Of a DNA stretch of 64,000 nucleotides, positions 1 to 7,730 are shown in pieces. Both the position numbers and the translations under genes were made by a program. The number at the start of each line of letters is the position of its first letter. Position 1 is the stretch's first letter. Source of the DNA: Shinella zoogloeoides (GTDB taxonomy: Bacteria; Pseudomonadota; Alphaproteobacteria; Rhizobiales; Rhizobiaceae); NCBI RefSeq assembly GCF_030733845.1, contig NZ_CP132312.1, forward strand, positions 448,501-512,500, in the 5' to 3' direction. Below the pieces are notes generated by a model, which had not been told where the DNA came from, did not search any database, and saw only the letters and a program-made list of their open reading frames with translations.

Positions 1-1342
1 GGCTGTACTGGTTCCAGCCCTCGATCGCGCCCTCGATCGGCGCGAGCGCGCGGCCGGCGACGATGGATGCGGCAATGACCATGCCGCCCGTCATCTGCCC
101 CTCGATCGCAAGATAGGCGCCCCAGCCGAGCATGCCGATCTGCGTCATCAGGCGGAAGGCCTTGGAAATGGCCGCGATCGCGATGTTGCGATCCTGCGCG
201 ATGACCTGCGACTTGAGCGAGGAGGCCGTATCCTTGCCCCAGATCTGCACGGTCTCCGGAATCATCGCCAGTGCATTGATGATCTGCGAATTGCGCGACA
301 TGGATTCCAGGTGGAGATTGGCCTTCACCTGGTCCCTGTTTGCTTCGGCAAAGGGTTCTGCCGTGACGCGCTGGTTGAACAGCGTGAAGGCCAGCAGCAA
401 CAGGGCCGTGACCACGACGATCAAGCCGAGATGGGGATGGATCAGGAAGACGGCCAGCACGAAAAGCGGGGCGATCGGCGCATCGAGGAAGGACAGCAGG
501 GTGCGCGAGACGAGGAAAGAGCGGACCTGCTGAAGATCGTTGAGGACCTGGTACTCCCGTCCGTTGCTGTGAAGCGAGGCGCGGGCCGCCGCGCTCAGGA
601 TGGGCGCCCCGAGCTGGGCGGCCACTTCCACGGCGGTTCGCATGAGGATGAAGCGGCGCAGGGCATCGAAGGCGGCCTGAAGGATGACGGCCATGACGAT
701 GACGATGGTCAGCATCACGAGCGTATCGAGGGAGCGGCTGGTCAGCACCCGGTCCGATATCTGGAAGAGATAGACCGGAATGGCCAGAACGAGGATATTG
801 CTGGCGATGGTGAACAGCATCACGATCGACAGGTTGAACCGGACCGCCTTGACCCCGGCCCGCAGGCTGGCGGAAAAATCCACCGGCGGAAGGCGTTTGT
901 GAAACGTGCCGCCGCCCGTTCCCGACCCGGATCCGCCGCCGGTATCGCCCGGCATCTTCTTGTCGGAGTCCCGGGCCTCGGTTCGCAGCGGACCGGTATT
1001 GCCGTCGATGGTGATCATCCCTTCAGGCCCCTTGGCCTGGGGGGTGTCGCGTCCCGTTGGCCTGGCGCGGGCTTCGCGGATGGGATCAGCCGTCTTCGCG
1101 CTGCGCGGTATGTCGACGACATCGGCGACGACGACCTGTTCGGGCGGCGTTGGCTGGGTTTTCTGGGGATTGGGGGCCGGACCTGGCCTTGCGGATGTAG
1201 AGAAAGTGCTCGTGGACGACAGTTTCACGCATTCTTCCACGGCCCGCTCCAGTCTCATGTAGGTGTCATCGCTCTCAGGCTGCCGACCGGCTCCCGTATC
1301 CCGGGCCGGCGAAAGCTCTGCCCGCCTTCCTATTTCGGCCAT
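1..1342 (-). CDS. Type I secretion ABC transporter (membrane/ATPase protein), N-terminal part
   Basis: About 447 residues are visible before the gene runs off the window, so the nucleotide-binding domain is outside. The first ~155 residues form a Pro/Gly/Thr-rich cytoplasmic linker. From ~165 the ABC exporter membrane domain begins, with hydrophobic helices at ~165-190 and ~205-225 flanking an SDRVLTSRSLDTL stretch typical of PrtD/HlyB-like type I exporters. I see no C39 peptidase domain. ATG at 1342 has an AGGGGAA ribosome site and lies 11 bases after the stop of the preceding gene, so the two are probably co-transcribed. The likely role is export of the adjacent repeat proteins across both membranes together with a membrane-fusion protein, presumably encoded to the left. 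The family assignment is firm; the substrate is inferred from neighbours. Confidence 0.88.
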   Translation of the reverse strand, partial: MAEIGRRAELSPARDTGAGRQPESDDTYMRLERAVEECVKLSSTSTFSTSARPGPAPNPQKTQPTPPEQVVVADVVDIPRSAKTADPIREARARPTGRDTPQAKGPEGMITIDGNTGPLRTEARDSDKKMPGDTGGGSGSGTGGGTFHKRLPPVDFSASLRAGVKAVRFNLSIVMLFTIASNILVLAIPVYLFQISDRVLTSRSLDTLVMLTIVIVMAVILQAAFDALRRFILMRTAVEVAAQLGAPILSAAARASLHSNGREYQVLNDLQQVRSFLVSRTLLSFLDAPIAPLFVLAVFLIHPHLGLIVVVTALLLLAFTLFNQRVTAEPFAEANRDQVKANLHLESMSRNSQIINALAMIPETVQIWGKDTASSLKSQVIAQDRNIAIAAISKAFRLMTQIGMLGWGAYLAIEGQMTGGMVIAASIVAGRALAPIEGAIEGWNQYS

Positions 1343-1353
1343 GTGCTTCCCCT

Positions 1354-3348
1354 CTATCCAAGCATGTGTTGCAGCCCGTCGCCCTGATCGTAATGGTCGT
1401 GCCCGGACGAGATCGGCGTGCTCGTCTCCTGCACGTCGTCGCCGAGCATCGAATTGTCGAGAAACGCGATCGCCTCGTTGACCAGCGCATCGGGGTCGCA
1501 GGCGGCGAGTTCCGGCTGGTCGGTGACCAGTCCCGCCTGAAACAGCGTTTCCTGGGAATATTGCCCGCCGCCGACATAGGTCTTGCCGATGGAATCCAGG
1601 TCGAGGATCGCGGCGTTGTTGATAAGCGCATTGCCGCCGGTAGAAACCGACCAATCTGCACCCGGTTGCGGCGCGACGGCGTTCATGGCGAGCGCGATCT
1701 GGTCGTTGTCGCCCATGATGCTGACCTGCTTGATGTACTGCGTGTTCACCAGGTCGCCGTGCACGTAGAGCACGCGAAGCCCCGCAAGGCCGGCAAAGGC
1801 TGGATCCTGCAGCACCCCGTTCGAAAGCGACATGTTTCCCGCCGCCATGTCCTGCGCCGTGTCCAGGTAGGCGGAGGGCAGGGTGTCGAACCGGTCCGCG
1901 CTGCCGATGTTCTGGATATGGGCATGGTTCCATAGAAGGTTGCCGGAACTTGCGATCGTGCCGGCGCCCGTCGTCGCGAAATTCGAGACCGCGCCCACGA
2001 CGTCGTTGTCGAAGAGGATGTTGGTCTGCTGAATGATGTTCGCGTCATAGATCGAGCCGCCGACGATGATCAGGTCGTAGGCCGCGCCGATCTCGAAGAT
2101 CGATACCTGATTGGTGCTCAGGTTGCCGCCGGCCATCACGCTCGTCGTGACGCCGGAGGACGACAGGACGCCGATATCGCTGTCCGACATGAAGATGTAT
2201 TGCTGAAGCCAGTTCGTGATGATCAGGTCGCCCTGGATTTCGGCGACGGCCCATGCGCTCGGGAATCCGCCCTTCGCGGTCTGCGCGGCGCCGTCGTCGC
2301 CGATGGGGTCTGTCCGCTCGAAGGTGGCAATATTGTATATCTCGTTCGGCTGGCTTTCCTGCGTCCAGGTCTTCACTGCGTCGGTGATCGCATCGGTGTC
2401 CCAGACCGCGTTGACCTGGATGACGGCGTTGATCTCGACGTGATCGCCGACAGCGGCCGTGACCTTGGCGCCGACCCAGAGATTCTGCACGACGGCATTG
2501 TTGACCGTGGTGTTGCCGCCGGCTTCGACCTCCACCGAATTCTGGATCTTGATCGACCCGTCCGGCGAGATCACCGCATTGGATTTCGGCCCGTCTTCGG
2601 TCTCCGGCGTGTCGTCCGGTTTGTCGAACTTATGAAAATCCTCCAGTTTCGGCGCCTCGTCGACAAGTTCGCCGTTGACGTACACGCCGGCGATGGTTTC
2701 CGACTGAAGGACGAAGTCGTCGCTTACCTCCTCGGAGGCGGTGACGAGCGCCTCCAGCTCAGCCGTCATCGACTGGATGACGGCGATCAGTTCGGCGCTG
2801 GAGCCGGGGATTTCGTGCTCGCCGATCGGAGACGCGGAAAGGACGTCTTCGGCCTTATGCAGGTAGTCGGCGTTGTCGACAGCTTCGGGAGAGAAACGCA
2901 GTCCGTTGCCGCCGACGCTGAAGTAGTCGTCGTCGACGAGCGATGCCGCCTGAATGATATAGTTCGCGATCGATCCGGGCGGGTCGATCTCGAAGATGGC
3001 CTTCGCATGCCCCACGCGGATTGCCGGATCCTCGTCCAGCACGTCGGCGAAGCGGGCGTGGCCGCCCTCAAAGACGGGGGCGGGATGAAAATGGCCTTCG
3101 AACACGTAGGACGGCGGCAAGACCGGCATCACGTCGCCGGGCGCCTTGTACCGGACGTTCGGGTCGAAGCCGAGCAAATCGTAGGAGGCGTCGAAATCCG
3201 CATGCCAGAGCGGGTGCACCGGCACATGGTCCTTCGCGACGAGATAGGAGAAATCCGTGTAGCTTTCGCGCACGCGCGCGTCTTCGACGATCGTATGGAA
3301 AAGGCCGATAAAGTGGGAAATTTCTTCGGTGATCCTGTCCATGACCAT
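1354..3348 (-). CDS. Large repeat-bearing probable type I secretion substrate
   Basis: 664 residues, acidic, with a single Cys (in AACDPD near the C-terminus) and no Sec signal peptide, as is usual for type I substrates. I do not recognise the family. Residues ~1-250 are a non-repetitive head rich in His, Asp and aromatic residues. From ~280 and again from ~368 to 585 I see about eight copies of a degenerate unit of the form G-G/D-N/D-L-x3-N-x-I-x-Q-x2-I (for example GDLIITNWLQQ, GGNLSTNQ, GDLVNTQYIKQ, GGNALINN), which could build a beta-solenoid. The last ~15 residues are His/Asp/Gly-rich and could be the export signal. The start could be 3348 or 3342 (ATG-GTC-ATG); the ribosome site is weak for both. 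It lies between the Gly-rich gene and the exporter gene. Confidence 0.8.
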   Translation of the reverse strand: MVMDRITEEISHFIGLFHTIVEDARVRESYTDFSYLVAKDHVPVHPLWHADFDASYDLLGFDPNVRYKAPGDVMPVLPPSYVFEGHFHPAPVFEGGHARFADVLDEDPAIRVGHAKAIFEIDPPGSIANYIIQAASLVDDDYFSVGGNGLRFSPEAVDNADYLHKAEDVLSASPIGEHEIPGSSAELIAVIQSMTAELEALVTASEEVSDDFVLQSETIAGVYVNGELVDEAPKLEDFHKFDKPDDTPETEDGPKSNAVISPDGSIKIQNSVEVEAGGNTTVNNAVVQNLWVGAKVTAAVGDHVEINAVIQVNAVWDTDAITDAVKTWTQESQPNEIYNIATFERTDPIGDDGAAQTAKGGFPSAWAVAEIQGDLIITNWLQQYIFMSDSDIGVLSSSGVTTSVMAGGNLSTNQVSIFEIGAAYDLIIVGGSIYDANIIQQTNILFDNDVVGAVSNFATTGAGTIASSGNLLWNHAHIQNIGSADRFDTLPSAYLDTAQDMAAGNMSLSNGVLQDPAFAGLAGLRVLYVHGDLVNTQYIKQVSIMGDNDQIALAMNAVAPQPGADWSVSTGGNALINNAAILDLDSIGKTYVGGGQYSQETLFQAGLVTDQPELAACDPDALVNEAIAFLDNSMLGDDVQETSTPISSGHDHYDQGDGLQHMLG

Positions 3349-3403
3349 GACCCCGAACCTCAGCCATCAACTCACTCAGCTGCAAGTTCTTCAGAGATGA
3401 AGA

Positions 3404-3430
3404 GGACTGCGCGGATTTCCCGCGCAGTCC
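3404..3430 (-). terminator. Intercistronic hairpin after the Gly-rich gene
   Basis: A perfect 11-bp inverted repeat (GGACTGCGCGG / CCGCGCAGTCC) with a 5-base loop. It sits 44 bases beyond the stop of the Gly-rich gene and ~56 bases before the start of the 664-residue gene. No clean T-run follows on the minus strand, so it may be an attenuating or mRNA-protecting hairpin rather than a full terminator. It would allow the upstream gene to be made in excess over the exporter. Confidence 0.6.
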
Positions 3431-3473
3431 ATTGACGTAGCCTTCGCCAACTCACGCGAAGGAGGGCTGTGTC

Positions 3474-5162
3474 TTACGTCCCATCGTCGATGTCGTCGCC
3501 GACCGTGGTGCTGGACAGGTTGCCGCCAACGATCGTCATATCGATTGCATTCTGCTGCAGGTTCGCACCCATGACGATGTCCTGGTTGAAGGCGCTCGTA
3601 TCGATGGAGGCGTCCGTCGAGGCCGAGCTCGTACCGGTGACGAACCCGTCGTCGCCGTTGCTCGAACCCCAGGTGCCGCCCGCACCACCCGCACCGCCGT
3701 CACCGGTCGTTGCGCTGCCGCCGGCGCCGCCGCTCCCGGCGTTGCCGCCGAAGGCCCAGCCACCGACCGCGCCGCCGCCGAAGCCGTCGGCCCAGGCACC
3801 GCTGAGCGCGGCCCCACCGGCACCGCCGGTCGCCCAGGCGTCGCCGCCCGTTGCATCGCCGCTCGTGGCGTCGCCGCTTGCGGCATCACCGCCGGCGCCG
3901 TCTCCGCCAGCCCCGCCGGCACCACCGGCGCCAGCGCCGGTGCCTTCGCCGAAGCCTGCGCCGAGGCCTGCACCGAGAGCATCACCACCCCCGCCGCCGG
4001 CACCTGCGCCGGAAGCTGCGCCACCTGCGCCGCCTGCACCGCCTGCGGGATCGCCGCCGTCACCGGCATTATTGGCGCCACCAGCTCCGGTCGATCCGCC
4101 GCTGCCAGCGTCGTTGTCGACGAAAAGCGGATTGATCAAACCCAGGCTGCCGGCCAGGGTCGTTGCCGCGCCGCCGGCGGAAGCACCGCTGTCGCCGCCG
4201 TCGGAGGCATCGCCGCCGTTGGAGTCGCCGGCATCGCCGCCGTCACCGCCGTTGCCGGCCGTGTTGCTGCCGCCGCTGGCACCGTCACCAGCCATTGCAA
4301 GGCCGGCGCCGAGGCCGAGGCCGAGACCCAGGCCGAGCCCGAGGCCGTCACCGCCACGACCGCCATTGCCGCCGTTGCCGTTGCCGCCACTGGCCGAGCC
4401 GGAATCGGCACTGCCGCTGTCGCCGTCGCCGCCGGTGGAATCGCCGCCGTCGCCGTCACCGGCATTGGCCGTGCTTGCTGCCGCGCCGCCTGCACCATCG
4501 CCGCCGAACGCGAAGCCGCCAAGGGCTGCGCCGCCGCTGCCGCCATTGCCGCCGGCGGCATAGGCATCGTTGCCGCCGTCACCGCCGCCGCCGCCGGCAT
4601 CGATGCCGTCAGAGGAGATGGCATGGCCGCCGTCGGAAGTCGGCGTCAGGGTGAAGTTGCCGGAATTGCCGACCGTGGCATTTTGCAGGTGGTCGTTGTC
4701 CTGGATATTGGCGACCTGGCTGAAGACGTTGCCGACGTCGTTGCCGTCGCCCGTCAGGGCATCGTTCATTACGTCGTCGATGCGGATGTTGAACATCCCG
4801 TCGATGGAGCTGTCCTTCATATCGACATCGGCGAAGTCATTGTCTTCCGGCAGGTAGTCTTCCAGCCCGACGCCGACGCTCACGGCGACTGAGGTCGTGC
4901 TGATGTTTTCGTTTACGTTGAGATTGCCGTTGAGATTGCCATTGCCATTCAGGTTGCCGTTACCGTTCAGGTTGCCGTTCCCGTTCCCGTTGGCATTGCC
5001 GTTCCAGGATTCGCTGCTCTGGTGCTGGCCCTGACCTTGGCCCTGTCCTTGGCCTTGTCCCTGGGCCTGCTCTTCCTGCTGCTGCTGCTGCTGCCGTTCC
5101 TGCTGCTGTTGCTGCTGTTCCTGGCTGTCGTCGAACAGATCGAAAAGAGTTTGCTTTACCAT
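3474..5162 (-). CDS. Cys-free low-complexity Gly/Ala/Asn/Gln-rich protein, probable secreted substrate
   Basis: 562 residues from ATG 5162, chosen because a TGAGGA ribosome site lies 8 bases upstream; an in-frame start 28 codons earlier has none. Order: a short head (MVKQTLFDLFDD), a poly-Q tract (~14-30), a Gly-Gln dipeptide run, an Asn-Gly/Leu repeat block (~55-85), a more ordinary segment (~90-190, with two N/Q-rich stretches), then ~320 residues dominated by GG-x-GG and GGDG/GGAG units with a Leu-Gly alternation, and an ordinary tail with VMGANLQQN and VGGNLSS. The tail resembles the repeat unit of the neighbouring 664-residue protein. No Cys and no signal peptide are present. I do not recognise a family. 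The location suggests a type I-exported matrix, adhesive or amyloid-like surface protein; this is inference. Confidence 0.75.
   Translation of the reverse strand: MVKQTLFDLFDDSQEQQQQQQERQQQQQQEEQAQGQGQGQGQGQGQHQSSESWNGNANGNGNGNLNGNGNLNGNGNLNGNLNVNENISTTSVAVSVGVGLEDYLPEDNDFADVDMKDSSIDGMFNIRIDDVMNDALTGDGNDVGNVFSQVANIQDNDHLQNATVGNSGNFTLTPTSDGGHAISSDGIDAGGGGGDGGNDAYAAGGNGGSGGAALGGFAFGGDGAGGAAASTANAGDGDGGDSTGGDGDSGSADSGSASGGNGNGGNGGRGGDGLGLGLGLGLGLGAGLAMAGDGASGGSNTAGNGGDGGDAGDSNGGDASDGGDSGASAGGAATTLAGSLGLINPLFVDNDAGSGGSTGAGGANNAGDGGDPAGGAGGAGGAASGAGAGGGGGDALGAGLGAGFGEGTGAGAGGAGGAGGDGAGGDAASGDATSGDATGGDAWATGGAGGAALSGAWADGFGGGAVGGWAFGGNAGSGGAGGSATTGDGGAGGAGGTWGSSNGDDGFVTGTSSASTDASIDTSAFNQDIVMGANLQQNAIDMTIVGGNLSSTTVGDDIDDGT
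4905..5125 (-). repeat. In-gene tandem repeats (poly-Q, GQ and NGNLNG coding tracts)
   Basis: Three adjoining short-period repeats within the Gly-rich gene. About 4905-5010 has copies of an 18-base unit of the ccgttcaggttgccgtt type, encoding Asn-Gly-Asn-Leu. About 5027-5070 has 6-base units encoding Gly-Gln. About 5074-5125 has CTG/TTG trinucleotide runs encoding poly-Gln. All periods are multiples of three, so copy-number change would alter length without shifting frame. Confidence 0.85.
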
Positions 5163-5546
5163 GACTGCATCCTCACATTTGTCCGCGACGGCGTGGCCTC
5201 CATTCATCTCCTTGGAGTCATCGCCTGCGGGTTGTTGAAGTCGCAAATGTTCACTGTGGCCATCGGATGCGCATCACGCAGCCGATCGCTTGTTCCTTTC
5301 TTCGCAATGTCTGATGAGTGCCTCCTCTCAGTTCCACGAGGCATGATGGTGAGGCGTGGTAAATCCGGCGGCGACGCAATACCTTAAGCCAACGTCTTCC
5401 CGCCCCCCGACCCGAGATCTCGCCTTGGAACGGGCATACTGTGACCCCAACCGGACGAAGTTTTAAGGTGACAGTTCGATTTAGGGCCACTTGGCAGGGA
5501 AGATGTAAATCGGCGGATAAGGGTGGGTAATGGAAGGAACATTAGA

Positions 5547-5570
5547 GGTAGGTTGATTGATGCGCCTACC
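5547..5570. promoter_or_regulatory. Interrupted inverted repeat GGTAGG-N12-CCTACC
   Basis: Perfect 6-bp arms separated by 12 bases in the divergent promoter region. The 24-base dimension suits a dimeric DNA-binding regulator. Candidate operator only. Confidence 0.35.
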
Positions 5571-5680
5571 GCGTAAGGATGGTGGAACCACCGATTTCCC
5601 CCCGGCATGCGGGTTTAATCACGGTTTGTTCCCTTTTTTCGTCCTTGTTTCGCCTTCCCTCAGCCAATTGTACACCCCCG

Positions 5681-5698
5681 ATAGCTCGTTTGAGCTAT
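5681..5698. promoter_or_regulatory. 18-bp palindrome ATAGCTC-gttt-GAGCTAT
   Basis: A perfect 7-bp inverted repeat with a 4-base centre, 98 bases before the start of the LuxR-type regulator. Its 18-bp size is like a LuxR-family box, so autoregulation or control of the divergent secretion genes is plausible. It could instead form a leader hairpin. Confidence 0.45.
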
Positions 5699-5795
5699 TC
5701 CCACCTACTGCTCCATGGCGTACCGTTCGCCCAAGAAAAAGTTCGAAACGACTTCCCTGAAGTCCAACGGATCGAATGGCGAGGGAGCTCAACTT

Positions 5796-6620
5796 ATGCA
5801 CGTAGCGCACAATTTGCAGGATCACCTGAGAGCCAGTTCAACGAATACATCCCCGGTCAACATGAATTCTTTCCGAACATTGCTCTTTATTTGTGGCCCG
5901 GGCACTGTGTCGAATGCGATGGTGGCCGCGATAGAGAGCGATTTCCCCTGGCTTTCGGTCAAAACCGTCTCGGATCTTAGATTGGCTTTGAAGGAATTCG
6001 ACCATCCCGTACAGCTCGTCCTGGTCGAGTCCGGCATGGCGTCGCAGCTCGACGACTATTGGCCCGAGTTCACAAAGATTCACACCGCGGCACGCCTTGC
6101 CTTTCTGAGCGGCGACGATGCCGAAATGGTCGGCCCCGAGCATCTGGGCTCGGTCGATCCGCAGATCGTGCGCGGTCTCCTGGGCCTGAACACGAACCTG
6201 GATGTCTTCCTTTCGGTCCTGCGCCTCGTTCTCAAGGGCGGAACCTATTTTCCGCCGGCCGGCAACCGGCCCGAGAAAAGAGGCTGGCCGGAGCCCCAGG
6301 AGCCGCACAACCTCTCGCAATATGTTCCGCCGGAGCCTGCAAGGCCGGCGCAGTCGTCGATCGACAAGCTGACCAAGCGGGAAAAGGAAATTCTCGTCCG
6401 GATCGCGATGGGCAACCAGAACAAGATCATCGCAGCCGCGCTCGGCCTTTCCGAACACACGGTGAAGATCCACATCCACAACATCATCACCAAGCTCGGC
6501 ATGCACAATCGCACGGAAGTCGTTGCGCTTTATTTCGAACAGAAGAGCAGGGAAGCGGCCAGCCATGCACGCAGCACGGACAACAACGAAGGCGATCCCC
6601 CGGTCAAGGCCGACGACTAG
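5796..6620 (+). CDS. LuxR/NarL-type response regulator with atypical receiver
   Basis: 274 residues from ATG 5796, which has GAGGGAG 8 bases upstream; an earlier in-frame ATG (5715) lacks one. Residues ~25-140 look like a degenerate receiver domain: the beta-3 strand ends LVLVESG, with Glu where the phosphorylated Asp should be, so it may be phosphorylation-independent. A Pro-rich linker follows. Residues ~190-250 are a LuxR helix-turn-helix (LTKREKEILVRIA, SEHTVKIHIHNI). A polar tail ends the protein. It diverges from the type I secretion genes and probably controls them. The small gene downstream overlaps its end. Confidence 0.85.
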   Translation: MHVAHNLQDHLRASSTNTSPVNMNSFRTLLFICGPGTVSNAMVAAIESDFPWLSVKTVSDLRLALKEFDHPVQLVLVESGMASQLDDYWPEFTKIHTAARLAFLSGDDAEMVGPEHLGSVDPQIVRGLLGLNTNLDVFLSVLRLVLKGGTYFPPAGNRPEKRGWPEPQEPHNLSQYVPPEPARPAQSSIDKLTKREKEILVRIAMGNQNKIIAAALGLSEHTVKIHIHNIITKLGMHNRTEVVALYFEQKSREAASHARSTDNNEGDPPVKADD

Positions 6621-7098
6621 CAGGTTCCACGACGTTCTCCTGCTGCTGGGTCAGCTCAACTATACGTGGACGAACACCGAAAGCCTCCTGATCCACATGA
6701 TTGCCGGCCTTGCGAAAGTCGACAAGGAGACGGCAATCGTCATTTTCCTCACCCTCAACACGACGCGCGCGCGCATCGATCTCGTCGAACGGCTGACGAA
6801 GATGCAGAAGACGCCCGCCGACTGCCGCCGGGATATTCTCGAGGCGACGCGCCGGCTCTCGGAAGAATCGAAGCTCCGCAACAAGTACAATCACTGCATC
6901 TATTCGTTCGACCCCGACAGCGGCCGCGGCCTCACGCAGTCGATGCGCATCTTCGACAGCCGGGAGGAGATCAAGTACGGCAAGGTCGAGGAGCTCGACG
7001 ACCGGGAAATCGGGCGTATCGGCGAAAGCATCCAGTCCCTCGGCGAAATAAACCGGCTTTTCTGGGCGATCACCGAGCGTTACGGCTTTCCGAAGTAG
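6565..7098 (+). CDS. Conserved-looking small protein of unknown function
   Basis: 177 residues from ATG 6565, with an AGGGAAG site 9 bases upstream, overlapping the end of the LuxR gene by 56 bases and so probably translationally linked to it. A basic N-terminal ~20 residues precedes a largely helical domain (LLGQLNYTWTNTESLL, then many Lys/Glu/Arg residues and a NKYNHCIYSF stretch). I see no signal peptide or membrane segment. I do not recognise it. The overlap suggests a role in the same regulatory or secretion module. Confidence 0.7.
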   Translation: MHAARTTTKAIPRSRPTTSRFHDVLLLLGQLNYTWTNTESLLIHMIAGLAKVDKETAIVIFLTLNTTRARIDLVERLTKMQKTPADCRRDILEATRRLSEESKLRNKYNHCIYSFDPDSGRGLTQSMRIFDSREEIKYGKVEELDDREIGRIGESIQSLGEINRLFWAITERYGFPK

Positions 7099-7122
7099 GA
7101 CGGGGCAGCGTCGCCCGGGCGA

Positions 7123-7707
7123 TCAGTCGAGGATCGCCATCTGCAGCTCGGCTTCACGCCCGAGCGTCTTCATCCATTCCGTGAACTTCGGTTGGCTCTG
7201 TATCTGGCGGCCATAGTGGCGCGCGAGCGAAGCCGTGAGGTCGCCCTTGCGGCCGAGTTGCTCGTCGGCAAAGCCGACCATCTGCGAGTTGGGCCAGGCC
7301 TGCGGGCGGATGGCGACGAGGCGCTCGAAGAGGCTTTCAGCGGCCTCGTCCGGGTTGGCCTGCGCCATCAAGGTCAGCATGGCGGCGGTCGAGCGCGAGA
7401 TTCCCATATGGCAATGAACGAGCAGGTGGCTTTGCGCCTGCTTGTCCCGCTGCGCCAGGAAATCCGTGCCGAAATTGAGGATCGCGGCGACATGATCCGG
7501 CTGGGGCATCACGCGCTCCGGCGCGGCGGCGATGATGTCGTGGAAGCGCAGCGTCGTGCGGTGATGCTCGCCATAGGTGGAAAAGGCCTCCAGCTCGGGA
7601 AGATCGGGATCGACGATGGACAGGACGTGCGTGACGCTTCGGCCGCGCTGGCCGGGCAGCTCCTCGATCCCACAGACCGTCAGCACTGGAGAGAAAACCA
7701 TGTCCAT
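7123..7707 (-). CDS. Tyrosine / dual-specificity protein phosphatase-like protein
   Basis: 194 residues from ATG 7707, with AAGGA 7 bases upstream; a second ATG two codons in is possible. Residues 98-106 read HCHMGISRS, the Cys-x5-Arg signature of protein tyrosine phosphatases (C99, R105). Asp57 in RFHDI is a candidate general acid. It starts 23 bases after the RpiR regulator's stop and is probably co-transcribed with it. A phosphatase beside a sugar-phosphate-type regulator fits the phosphate-handling theme, though the substrate could be a protein, a lipid or a small molecule. Confidence 0.85.
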   Translation of the reverse strand: MDMVFSPVLTVCGIEELPGQRGRSVTHVLSIVDPDLPELEAFSTYGEHHRTTLRFHDIIAAAPERVMPQPDHVAAILNFGTDFLAQRDKQAQSHLLVHCHMGISRSTAAMLTLMAQANPDEAAESLFERLVAIRPQAWPNSQMVGFADEQLGRKGDLTASLARHYGRQIQSQPKFTEWMKTLGREAELQMAILD

Positions 7708-7730
7708 GTCCGTATCCTTGTCAGTTCCAT

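Larger units (their letters stand above)
5163..5795. other. 633-base divergent intergenic region
   Basis: No convincing gene lies here; the short open frames lack ribosome sites and resemble nothing. It separates the divergent Gly-rich gene and the LuxR-type regulator and is the only long non-coding stretch in the window. It holds two inverted repeats (described separately) and is less GC-rich than its surroundings around 5460-5700, as expected for promoters in both directions. Confidence 0.6.

Noticed and set aside
311..3435. Long plus-strand open frames (e.g. 311-1387, 2200-3435) opposite the secretion genes
   Set aside because: They have no ribosome sites, have Arg/Asp/Gly-biased shadow composition, and lie opposite well-supported minus-strand genes.
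3469..4563. 364-residue Pro/Ala/Ser-rich plus-strand frame
   Set aside because: It is the antisense image of the GG-repeat region of the Gly-rich gene; the poly-Pro composition follows from GCC/GGC repeats.
4905..5010. Regular 18-base repeats considered as a CRISPR array
   Set aside because: The units are contiguous with no unique spacers and keep an open reading frame encoding NGNL repeats.
5163..5795. Search for a small RNA or tRNA in the long intergenic region
   Set aside because: I found palindromes but no tRNA-like cloverleaf, no hairpin followed by a T-run, and no independent transcription unit I could support.
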